Of a stretch of 20,901 nt of DNA, positions 14,890 through 20,901 are shown one piece after another. Source of the stretch: JBDTMT01 sp033764095 (GTDB lineage: Bacteria; Desulfobacterota; Binatia; HRBIN30; CADEER01). The translations under genes were made by a program, and so were the position numbers. The notes beneath the pieces were generated by a model that was not told the origin of the DNA, ran no database searches, and saw only the letters and a program-made list of their open reading frames with translations. The DNA lies in contig JANRJF010000332.1 of NCBI GenBank assembly GCA_033764095.1, positions 1 through 20,901 of the forward strand, written 5' to 3'. The first letter of the stretch is position 1. Each line of letters begins with the position of its first letter.

Positions 14890-15897
14890 TCAGTAGATGC
14901 GCGGCTCGCCCTTGGCGCGGGTGTTCCAGCGCTTGTGGAACCAGATCCACTGTTCCGGGTAGCGGCGCAGCAGATCTTCGATCACCGCGGTGCAGCGCTG
15001 CGTGTTGGCGATCACGTCGGCATCGCGGTCGCCGCTGCGCGCCAACGGGATCTCGGGCAGCACCAGGACGCGATGCTTGTCGCTGGCGCCCTCGCGCAGC
15101 AGGAACACGGGGATGACCGCGGCGCCGCTCAGCATCGCCAGCCGCGCCGGTCCGGGCGTCGTGCAGGCCGGTAAGCCGAAGAAATCGACGAACACGCCGT
15201 AGCGGCGCGTCTGGTTCTGATCGGCGGGGATGGCGACGATCTGATGGCGATGCAGGGCGCGCAGCGCCGCCTTGGCGGCGCTCTTCTTCGGCAGCGAGAC
15301 GGTGCCGGCGACGGCGCGCAGGTCGGTGATGGCGCGGTCGACCAGCGGGTTGTTCATCGGCCGGTGGACCAGCGTGATCGGGTGGCCGAGCAGACCGTGC
15401 GCATAGGCGAGCAGCTCGAAGTTGCCGAAATGGCCGGTGAGCACCAGCACGCCGCGCTGCTCGGCGGTGGCGAACAGCTGCTCCCACGTGGCGCGGTCGT
15501 CGATGTGGACGTAGTCGCCGATGTTCTGCGGCGTCAGCGAGCCGAAGTGGCAGACTTCGGCGGCGACCCGGCCGAGGTTGCGGATCGACTCGCGCAGAAT
15601 CGCGCGGTGCTCCGACGGAGAGCGGTCGGGAAAGGCGCGCGCCAGGTTGAGCAACGCGACGCGGCGGCCGCGGCGGTGCAGCAGGTAGAGAATGTCGCCG
15701 AGCCAGGCGCCGATGCGCAGCGCCAGCCGGCGCGGGATCAGGCCGATCAGGCCGAGCACGGCGCGAAAGCCGAGCAGCTCGAGCCGGTCGCCGAGTGACG
15801 GTGGGGCTTCGGGCGCTGCCTCGGTCGGCGCGGCGCCGCGCGGCGTCTCGCGCTGTCCCTCCTCCGACGGGAGCGGACTAGGCGAGTGGCTGACCAA
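14890..15897 (-). CDS. LpxL/HtrB-family lipid A late acyltransferase (second copy)
   Basis: Inner-membrane acyltransferase that, in this family, moves a fatty acyl chain onto Kdo-lipid A to form an acyloxyacyl group. The catalytic H-x4-E motif is HFGNFE (His156, Glu161); other family blocks are LLNLARAFPD, HRPMNNPLVD, PADQNQTRRYGVFVDFFG and the C-terminal YPEQWIWFHKRWN. A hydrophobic segment about 44-75 probably anchors it. The frame opens at a TTG overlapping the ferritin-like gene by 20 bases; the first 35 residues are Pro/Glu/Ala-rich and unlike the family, so the true start may be further in, but no ATG or GTG with good spacing appears before the GTG in FRAVLGL. It is the last gene of the operon and shares only family-level similarity with the other copy. 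Confidence 0.88.
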   Translation of the reverse strand: MVSHSPSPLPSEEGQRETPRGAAPTEAAPEAPPSLGDRLELLGFRAVLGLIGLIPRRLALRIGAWLGDILYLLHRRGRRVALLNLARAFPDRSPSEHRAILRESIRNLGRVAAEVCHFGSLTPQNIGDYVHIDDRATWEQLFATAEQRGVLVLTGHFGNFELLAYAHGLLGHPITLVHRPMNNPLVDRAITDLRAVAGTVSLPKKSAAKAALRALHRHQIVAIPADQNQTRRYGVFVDFFGLPACTTPGPARLAMLSGAAVIPVFLLREGASDKHRVLVLPEIPLARSGDRDADVIANTQRCTAVIEDLLRRYPEQWIWFHKRWNTRAKGEPRIY

Positions 15898-16438
15898 GGA
15901 TCTCGGCTTCCTTCTTCTTCAGCTCGCCGTACACCTCGGCGTCGATCTTGCGGTACTTGTCGAGCGCCGCCTCGGCCTTGCCCACGTCGCCCTCGGCCTT
16001 GGCCAGATCCATCAGCTTTCCGCGGATCCAGGCGATGTGCCACTTCTCGTCCTTGGTGACCTCTTTGAGGATCGCCAGGGTCGCCTCGTCGGTGTCGGAC
16101 CGCGCCGCATGTTCCTTGTAGCGGGCGAAGGAACGCTCCTCGACGACGACGGTCAGGGCGAGCAGCTCGAGCAGCGAGCGCGGCACGGTGCGCAGGCCGA
16201 TGCGCTTCTGGTAGCCGTCGCCGACCACCTTGGGCGCACCGCCGAGCTCGTTGATGCGCTTGGTCCACAGCCAGGCGTGGTGGGTCTCCTCGTGCAGGTG
16301 CAGCGTGAGCTTGATCTGCGAGTCGCCGTCGTCCTGCATCAGCTTGGTCAGGCGCAGCAGCAGGGTCGCTCCATGCAACTCCGCGTCGCGGTAGTAGCTC
16401 ATGATCTCGATCATGCTCTCGGGCGTCGGCGTCGCCAT
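15878..16438 (-). CDS. Ferritin-like diiron protein (186 aa)
   Basis: Predicted soluble four-helix-bundle protein with a diiron site. The ligand pattern is complete: Glu20 in helix 1 (YRDAELHG), Glu51 and His54 in an ExxH motif (HEETHHAW), Glu100 or Glu101 in helix 3 (VVVEERSFARY), and Glu131 and His134 in a second ExxH (DEKWHIAW). A fifth, charged helix (about 145-182, Lys/Glu-rich) extends beyond the core. Related folds include rubrerythrin, bacterioferritin and MiaE-type hydroxylases; no rubredoxin Cys pairs are present, so it is not a classical rubrerythrin. GGAGGT six bases upstream gives a strong, clear start. It lies 18 bases after one LpxL-family gene and overlaps the next, so it is firmly inside the operon. 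The substrate is unknown; iron handling, peroxide defence or lipid modification are possible. Confidence 0.85.
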   Translation of the reverse strand: MATPTPESMIEIMSYYRDAELHGATLLLRLTKLMQDDGDSQIKLTLHLHEETHHAWLWTKRINELGGAPKVVGDGYQKRIGLRTVPRSLLELLALTVVVEERSFARYKEHAARSDTDEATLAILKEVTKDEKWHIAWIRGKLMDLAKAEGDVGKAEAALDKYRKIDAEVYGELKKKEAEILGQPLA

Positions 16439-16444
16439 GAAGGG

Positions 16445-16450
16445 ACCTCC
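16445..16450 (-). promoter_or_regulatory. Strong ribosome binding site of the ferritin-like gene
   Basis: The minus strand reads GGAGGT six bases before the ATG. It is the clearest Shine-Dalgarno in this operon; kdsA and kdsD have only weak ones, so the ferritin-like protein may be translated more strongly than those neighbours. Confidence 0.7.
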
Positions 16451-16456
16451 AGCGCG

Positions 16457-17458
16457 TTAGCGCAAAACGTGATTCTGGTAGTGCATATCATAGTCCAGAT
16501 CAAGATTGGGAACTGGCGTGCGCCGCCAACGCTGGTGCCACCAGACCCATTCGGACGGGTTGGCGCGGATGCGCGCCTCGAGGATCTCGTTGAACTGGCG
16601 CGTCAACGCGTAGACGTCCATGGCGCGGTCGCCGCTGTTCGGCGGCAGGATCGGCGCCATCACCGTGAAGTGATGTCCGCCCTGCGGCCGGCGGCGCGCG
16701 AAGGCGGGCACCACCGGGATCTTCTTGCGCACCGCCAGCGCTGCCGCGGCCACCGGTGTGCGCGCCGGGTGGCCGAAGAACGGCACCGAGATCGATGGCG
16801 CCATGATGTCCTGGTCGATGACCAGGGCGAGAGCATTGCGGCCGCGCAGGACGCGGAGGATTTCGCGGCTGGAGTCGGCGCTCTCGCGCAGGATCGAGTG
16901 CACGCCGTTGTCGGCGCGGAAGTCGACCAGCAGCTGGTTGAGGCGCGGGTCGTTGATGCGTCGCGCGATGGCGGAGATCGGCACGCCCTTGCCGGCGAAA
17001 TAGCCGGCAAGCAGTTCCCAGTTGCCGATGTGGCCGGTGATGACGATGACGGCGCGATCCTGCGCGAGCAGCTTCTCGACGTGCTCCCACCCCTCGACGT
17101 CGGCGTAGTCGTCGAAGTGAGCGCGAATGTCCTCGATGTGGGTCAGCTCGACGAAGCAGCGCGCCGCGTTGCGCAGCGCGTTGCGCGCGATGGTTTCCTT
17201 CTCGGCACGCGACAGCGTGTCGCCATAGGCGCGGTCGAGGTTGGCGAGCGAGCGCCGGCGCGTCGTGCCGTCGAAGCGGTAGGCGAGGTCGCCGGCGCGA
17301 TCGGCGATGCGCAGCGCCCGCTGCAGGCTCACCTGGCGCGGCAGCCAGAGCGCAAAGCGCGCCGCATGGTAGGTGACCGCATCCTTGCGCCGGCGCACGA
17401 AGTGGCGCAGCGCCGGATAGCGCCGATACAGGCGGCGGATGGGCCGGCGCTTCGCCAT
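16457..17458 (-). CDS. LpxL/HtrB-family lipid A late acyltransferase (first copy, 333 aa)
   Basis: Inner-membrane lipid A late acyltransferase family member. The catalytic motif H-x4-E is HIGNWE (His143, Glu148). Supporting blocks are SLANLDRAYGD, RRINDPRLNQLLVDFRADNG, LVIDQDIMAPSISVPFFG and the closing PSEWVWWHQRWRRTP, which match the order in LpxL/LpxM proteins. The N-terminus is very basic (MAKRRPIRRLYRRYP) and lacks a strong transmembrane helix; association with the membrane through amphipathic helices is likely. The gene starts 55 bases after kdsD. Length is within the usual 300-330 range. Which acyl chain or position it serves cannot be told. Having two copies side by side suggests separate acylation positions, as with LpxL and LpxM in Escherichia coli. 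Confidence 0.9.
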   Translation of the reverse strand: MAKRRPIRRLYRRYPALRHFVRRRKDAVTYHAARFALWLPRQVSLQRALRIADRAGDLAYRFDGTTRRRSLANLDRAYGDTLSRAEKETIARNALRNAARCFVELTHIEDIRAHFDDYADVEGWEHVEKLLAQDRAVIVITGHIGNWELLAGYFAGKGVPISAIARRINDPRLNQLLVDFRADNGVHSILRESADSSREILRVLRGRNALALVIDQDIMAPSISVPFFGHPARTPVAAAALAVRKKIPVVPAFARRRPQGGHHFTVMAPILPPNSGDRAMDVYALTRQFNEILEARIRANPSEWVWWHQRWRRTPVPNLDLDYDMHYQNHVLR

Positions 17459-17513
17459 CCGGCCAACCTAGCGTCGGGGGTTGTGGGATGGAACCAGGGC
17501 AGTTGTCACCGGC

Positions 17514-18509
17514 TCACGCCACGCCGGCCTTGAGAATATCGTGCAGGTGCAGCACGCCGAGCGGCTGGCGCGAGCCGGCGGCGAGGACGAACAGCGAGGT
17601 GATGCTGTAGCGCTCCATCTCGGCGAGCGCGCGGGCGGCGAGGGCGGTGGGCTCGATGGTCTTCGGGGCGCGGGTCATCATCTGTTCGGCGGTGAGCTTG
17701 CGCAGATCGGGGGTGCGGCCAAGACCGCGGCGCAGATCGCCGTCGGTGATGATGCCGACCAGGTTGCCGCGCCGGTCGACCACGCCGGTGACGCCGAGGC
17801 GCTGGCGCGAGATCTCCAACACCGCATCGGCGAGGCTGGCGTCGCGGCCGACGAGCGGCAGCTGGTCGCCGCTGTGCATCAGGTCGCTGACCTTGAGCAG
17901 TCGCCGGCCGAGGCTGCCGGCCGGGTGCAGCGCCGCGAAGTCGGCCTCGCTGAAGCCGTTGCGCTCGAACAGCGCGACCGCCAGCGCGTCGCCGAGCGCC
18001 AGCGCCGCCGTCGTGCTGGCAGTGGGCGCGAGGCCGAGCGGACACGCTTCCTCCGGCACGCTGGAGTCGAGCACCACGTCGGCGGCGCGGCCGAGCGTCG
18101 AGTCGGGCGCACCGGTGATGGCGATCAGCGGCAAATCGTGGCGCTTGATCAGCGGCAGCAGGCGCACGACCTCTTCCACCTCGCCGCTATGCGACAGCGC
18201 CAGCACGACGTCGTCCTTGCCGACCAGTCCGAAGTCGCCATGGACCGCCTCCGCCGCGTGCAGGAAGGTTGCGGTCGTGCCGGTGCTGGCCAGCGTCGCG
18301 GCGATCTTGCGACAGATGAGGCCCGACTTGCCGATCCCGGTGACCACGACCTTGCCGCGGCAGGCGGCGAGAATCTCGACGGCGCGCTCGATGCGCGCGT
18401 CGAGCCGGTCGCGCACCGCTTCGAGCGCAGCGATCTCGATGTCGAGGACGCGGCGCGCGCGAGTGAGCGCGTCGGACGATTTCACACGGCGTTGTGAGGG
18501 GCGCGGCAT
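17514..18509 (-). CDS. kdsD: Arabinose-5-phosphate isomerase
   Basis: Cytoplasmic enzyme that converts ribulose 5-phosphate to arabinose 5-phosphate, the first step of Kdo synthesis. The SIS domain spans about 45-190 (GIGKSGLICRKIAATLASTG, SHSGEVEE, PEEACPLGLAPTASTTAAL), followed by two CBS domains (about 208-265 and 275-331). By alignment to the E. coli enzyme as I remember it, the four active-site residues are all present: Lys61, Glu113, Glu154 and His195. The length of 331 is close to the E. coli 328. The ATG at 18509 lies just before a large inverted repeat and has only a weak ribosome site. It follows kdsA, whose product uses arabinose 5-phosphate. kdsC (Kdo 8-phosphate phosphatase) is not next to it in this window. 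Confidence 0.95.
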   Translation of the reverse strand: MPRPSQRRVKSSDALTRARRVLDIEIAALEAVRDRLDARIERAVEILAACRGKVVVTGIGKSGLICRKIAATLASTGTTATFLHAAEAVHGDFGLVGKDDVVLALSHSGEVEEVVRLLPLIKRHDLPLIAITGAPDSTLGRAADVVLDSSVPEEACPLGLAPTASTTAALALGDALAVALFERNGFSEADFAALHPAGSLGRRLLKVSDLMHSGDQLPLVGRDASLADAVLEISRQRLGVTGVVDRRGNLVGIITDGDLRRGLGRTPDLRKLTAEQMMTRAPKTIEPTALAARALAEMERYSITSLFVLAAGSRQPLGVLHLHDILKAGVA

Positions 18510-18517
18510 TTTCCGGA

Positions 18518-18650
18518 TTCACCACAGAGACACAGAGGCACCGAGACTCACAAAGGGAACATCGGAACCGTCTCTTCTACAGAACCACTGACCGCCGCGC
18601 GGCCCCATCCTCAGTGCGATCTCTCCGTGCCTCTGTGTCGCTGTGGTGAA
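18518..18650. repeat. Long inverted repeat with 8-base periodic arms
   Basis: Arms 18518-18546 and 18622-18650 are reverse complements at 27 of 29 positions, separated by 75 bases. Each arm is itself periodic: CACAGAGA, CACAGAGG and CACCGAGA follow each other in the left arm. It fills most of the gap between kdsA and kdsD, so it should be transcribed with the operon. No T-run follows on the operon strand. Similar CACAGAG-type palindromes occur between genes of unrelated bacteria, as far as I recall. Confidence 0.9.
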
Positions 18651-18658
18651 AGCTTTGC

Positions 18659-19480
18659 TCATCCGCGGCGCGCCGCATCGATGCGCACCAGCTCGGCGAG
18701 CAATGCCGGCAGCTCGGCGAGGCGATACGAGTTGGGCCCGTCGCTGAGCGCGCGGTCGGGGTCCTCGTGCGTCTCGAGGAATACCGCGTCGACCCCGACC
18801 GCTACCGCGGCGCGCGCCAGCGGGCGGATGAACTGGCGCTGCCCGCCGGAGGCGCCGCCCTGCCCGCCGGGCAGCTGCACGCTGTGGCCGGCGTCGTAGA
18901 CCACCGGGTAGCCGAGCTCGCCGAGCACCGCGAGGCTGCGCATGTCGGCGACCAGGTTGTTGTAGCCGAAGCTGGCACCGCGCTCGGTGATGAGGAGGTC
19001 GCGGTTGCCGGTCGATGCCACTTTCTCCAGCAACGGCCCGACGTCCCACGGCGCCAGGAACTGCCCCTTCTTTACGTTCACCGGTTTGCCGGCGCGCGCC
19101 ACCGCCAGCAGGTAGTCGGTCTGCCGGCAGAGGAACGCCGGCGTCTGCAGCAGGTCGGCGACCTGCGCCACCGGCACCGCCTGCTCTGCCTCGTGCACAT
19201 CGGTGACGATCGGCACGCCGACCTCGCGCTTCACTTCCGCGAGGATCTCCAGCCCGGCGTCGAGCCCGGGGCCGCGCGCCGCGGTCAGCGAGGTGCGGTT
19301 CGCCTTGTCGAAGGAGGATTTGTAGACCAGCGGCACGCCCGCCGCGTCGCAGGCGCGCTTGATCGCCGCCGCGTGGCGCAGCGCGCTGTCGCGCCCCTCG
19401 ATCGCGCAGGTGCCGGCGAACAGCGCCAACGGCCGCCCGCCGCCGACGCGCACCGCACCGATCGCGACTTCACGGCTCAT
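18659..19480 (-). CDS. kdsA: 3-deoxy-8-phosphooctulonate synthase (Kdo 8-phosphate synthase), metal-dependent type
   Basis: Cytoplasmic enzyme that condenses phosphoenolpyruvate with arabinose 5-phosphate to give Kdo 8-phosphate. The TIM-barrel protein has 273 residues, the usual size. Signature blocks include YKSSFDKANRTS, PVNVKKGQFLAPWD, TERGASFGYNNLV and SDGPNSYRL. Residue 25 is Cys in AGTCAIE, where the metal-independent E. coli enzyme has Asn; with His199 (DAGHSVQLPGG), Glu236 (FLETHED) and Asp247 this gives the full ligand set of the metal-dependent class. The ATG at 19480 was preferred to an in-frame GTG at 19498, which falls in the arm of an inverted repeat. It has a weak ribosome site and lies between pyrG and kdsD, with inverted repeats in both gaps. 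Confidence 0.96.
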   Translation of the reverse strand: MSREVAIGAVRVGGGRPLALFAGTCAIEGRDSALRHAAAIKRACDAAGVPLVYKSSFDKANRTSLTAARGPGLDAGLEILAEVKREVGVPIVTDVHEAEQAVPVAQVADLLQTPAFLCRQTDYLLAVARAGKPVNVKKGQFLAPWDVGPLLEKVASTGNRDLLITERGASFGYNNLVADMRSLAVLGELGYPVVYDAGHSVQLPGGQGGASGGQRQFIRPLARAAVAVGVDAVFLETHEDPDRALSDGPNSYRLAELPALLAELVRIDAARRG

Positions 19481-19492
19481 GCCGGAAAACGA

Positions 19493-19586
19493 AACCACAG
19501 ATGAACACGGATGAACACAGATGAGAAAGCAGGAGAAGAAAGACCTTCCTGTTCCTATCCGTGTTCATCCGTGTTCATCCGTGGTT
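19493..19586. repeat. Long inverted repeat with 10-base periodic arms
   Basis: Arms 19493-19522 and 19557-19586 are reverse complements at 28 of 30 positions, with a 34-base loop that holds a further short pair (CAGGA at 19530-19534 with TCCTG at 19547-19551). Each arm repeats the 10-base unit ATGAACACGG. It lies between the stop of pyrG and the start of kdsA. On the operon strand the stem is followed by TTTCGTTTT, so partial termination or 3'-end protection of the pyrG message is possible. Confidence 0.9.
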
Positions 19587-19596
19587 CCGGATCGAA

Positions 19597-20901
19597 TCAC
19601 TTCACCGCGCTGAGCAGCGGCTTCTGACGGGCCTCGGCGCGGTGCTGGACGGCGGCGCGGATGAAGCCCTTGAACAGCGGGTGGCAGTCGACCGGACGGG
19701 ACTTGAACTCGGGGTGGAACTGGCACCCGACAAACCACGGGTGATCGGCGAGCTCGACGATCTCGACCAGCGATTCGTCCGGCGACACGCCGCTGAGGAT
19801 CAGGCCGGCCTTGCTGAGCTGTTCGCGGTAGGCGTTGTTGAACTCGTAGCGGTGGCGGTGGCGCTCGTTGATCTTGCGCTTGCCGTACATGCGCGCCGCC
19901 AGCGAGTGCTCTTCCAGCGTGCACGGATACGAGCCGAGGCGCATGGTGCCGCCCTTGCGGGTCACCATGTGTTGGCTCTGCATCAGGTGAATGACCGGAT
20001 GCGGGGTGCGCTCGTCGACCTCGCTGGAGTTGGCGCCGACCAGGCCGCAGACGTTGCGCGCGTATTCGATCACCGCCATCTGCATGCCGAAGCAGATGCC
20101 GAAGAACGGGACCTTCTGCTCTCGCGCGTAGCGCACCGCGGCGATCTTGCCCTCGGTGCCGCGCGGCCCGAAGCCCATCGGCACCAGCACCGCGTCGGCG
20201 CTGGTCAGCGTCTCGGGCAGACCTTCGTTGGCGATCTTCTCCGAGTCGACGAACTCCAGCTCGACGTGGCACTCGTTGGCGAAGCCGCCGTGCGCCAGCG
20301 CCTCGTTGAGGCTCTTGTAGGAGTCGGCCAGGTCGACGTACTTGCCGACCACGGCGATGCGCACGCCGTCGGTCTTGCTCTTCGCCGTCTGCACGACCTT
20401 CTGCCACTTCTGCAGGTTCGGCGCGCCGGTCCACATGTTGAGCTTCTCGACCAGCCGCTCGTCGATGCCCTCTTCGTGCAGCGCCAGCGGCACCTCGTAG
20501 ATGCAGTCGACGTCGCGCGCGGTGATCACCGCGTTCTCGTCGACGTTGCAGAAGTGGGCGATCTTGGCCTTGATCTTCAGCTCCAGCACGCGATCGGTGC
20601 GGCACAGCAGCACGTCCGGCTGGATGCCAAGGCCCGTCAGCTCCTTCACGCTGTGCTGGGTGGGCTTCGTCTTGAGCTCGTGCGCGCTCGAAATGTAGGG
20701 CACGAGAGTCAGGTGGACGTAGATGACGTTCTCGCGGCCGAAGTCGGCGCGGAACTGCCGCACCGCTTCGAGGAACGGCAGGCTCTCGATGTCGCCGACC
20801 GTGCCCCCGACCTCGCCGATCAGCACGTCGAAGCCCTCGGCGGCGGCCGCGATCCGCGTTTTGATCTCGTCGGTGATGTGCGGGATCACCTGGACGGTGC
20901 C
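19597..20901 (-). CDS. pyrG: CTP synthase (N-terminus outside window)
   Basis: Makes CTP from UTP, ATP and glutamine in the cytoplasm; CTP is also needed for CMP-Kdo. The 434 visible residues begin at GTVQVIPHITDEIKTR, inside the synthetase domain, so about 110 N-terminal residues with the P-loop lie beyond the window. Synthetase landmarks are GEVGGTVGDIESLPF, TLVPY and KTKPTQHSVKEL. The class I glutamine amidotransferase half has the nucleophile Cys in GICFGMQ and the His/Glu pair in CQFHPEF. The oxyanion-loop region reads PMGFGPRGTEGK, where most family members have PGGFG. The C-terminus (QKPLLSAVK) is ordinary. As first gene of the pyrG-kdsA-kdsD block it matches an order seen in many Gram-negative bacteria. 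Confidence 0.97.
   Translation of the reverse strand, partial: GTVQVIPHITDEIKTRIAAAAEGFDVLIGEVGGTVGDIESLPFLEAVRQFRADFGRENVIYVHLTLVPYISSAHELKTKPTQHSVKELTGLGIQPDVLLCRTDRVLELKIKAKIAHFCNVDENAVITARDVDCIYEVPLALHEEGIDERLVEKLNMWTGAPNLQKWQKVVQTAKSKTDGVRIAVVGKYVDLADSYKSLNEALAHGGFANECHVELEFVDSEKIANEGLPETLTSADAVLVPMGFGPRGTEGKIAAVRYAREQKVPFFGICFGMQMAVIEYARNVCGLVGANSSEVDERTPHPVIHLMQSQHMVTRKGGTMRLGSYPCTLEEHSLAARMYGKRKINERHRHRYEFNNAYREQLSKAGLILSGVSPDESLVEIVELADHPWFVGCQFHPEFKSRPVDCHPLFKGFIRAAVQHRAEARQKPLLSAVK

Noticed and set aside
14624..14896. Small plus-strand gene downstream of the lipocalin
   Set aside because: Only the 59-base lipocalin remnant in it looks protein-like. The rest is low-complexity Ser/Ala/Pro/Arg sequence, and the frame runs into the acyltransferase gene.
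15692..17533. A 613-codon plus-strand open frame across the acyltransferase and ferritin-like genes
   Set aside because: The minus strand carries three recognisable proteins with intact catalytic motifs. The plus frame is compositionally skewed and matches nothing I know.
18518..19586. The two operon-gap palindromes as plain rho-independent terminators
   Set aside because: Arms of about 30 bases with internal periodic units and loops of 34-75 bases are not typical terminator hairpins. Only the pyrG-kdsA one has a weak T-rich tail, and both lie inside a probable operon.

Overview
The window is high in G+C and carries a chromosomal segment of a Gram-negative bacterium that makes Kdo-lipid A. 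The secreted proteins have a distinctive style: a cysteine-flanked dockerin-like module, Thr/Pro linkers, thrombospondin type 3 (TSP3) calcium repeats, and short Cys knots of the form C-x-x-D-x-D/E-C. From memory this style fits deltaproteobacterium-like lineages such as Candidatus Binatota/Desulfobacterota and Myxococcota. That assignment is an inference.

Layout. (1) Positions 1-1572, minus strand: a regulator with an N-terminal winged helix and an AAA-type ATPase, cut by the window edge. (2) Positions 1733-8050, plus strand and divergent from it: a giant secreted protein of 2105 residues. It has a signal peptide, dockerin-like module, Thr/Pro linker, Ig-like segment, three TSP3 clusters, a Ser/Thr/Glu-rich segment, and a family of internal repeats that I cannot assign to any named domain. 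(3) Positions 8051-8578: a gap with a 24-bp-arm inverted repeat and a possible decayed gene. (4) Positions 8579-13068, minus strand: an OmpR-type response regulator, its overlapping histidine kinase, then a second secreted protein (Ig-like domain, 99-bp tandem TSP3 repeats, C-terminal DUF11-like domain). (5) Positions 13069-14889: a degraded zone with a frameshifted gene remnant, a coding-like scrap, an intact lipocalin lipoprotein gene, and a 59-base remnant of a second lipocalin copy. (6) Positions 14890-20901, minus strand: pyrG (partial), kdsA, kdsD, an LpxL-family acyltransferase, a ferritin-like diiron protein, and a second LpxL-family acyltransferase.

How the genes work together. The last block links CTP supply (needed to make CMP-Kdo), two steps of Kdo synthesis (arabinose 5-phosphate, then Kdo 8-phosphate) and late acylation of lipid A, so it reads as an outer-membrane biogenesis operon. 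The ferritin-like gene between the two acyltransferases is the least expected member. The lipocalin gene converges on this block and also fits an envelope role. The two-component system may act on the secreted TSP3 protein gene just downstream, but only gene order supports this.

The main points of interest are the unassigned repeat family in the 2105-residue protein, three large intergenic inverted repeats (two with short periodic units in their arms), and the decayed genes around the lipocalin. I saw no tRNA or rRNA gene, CRISPR array, transposase or phage gene.
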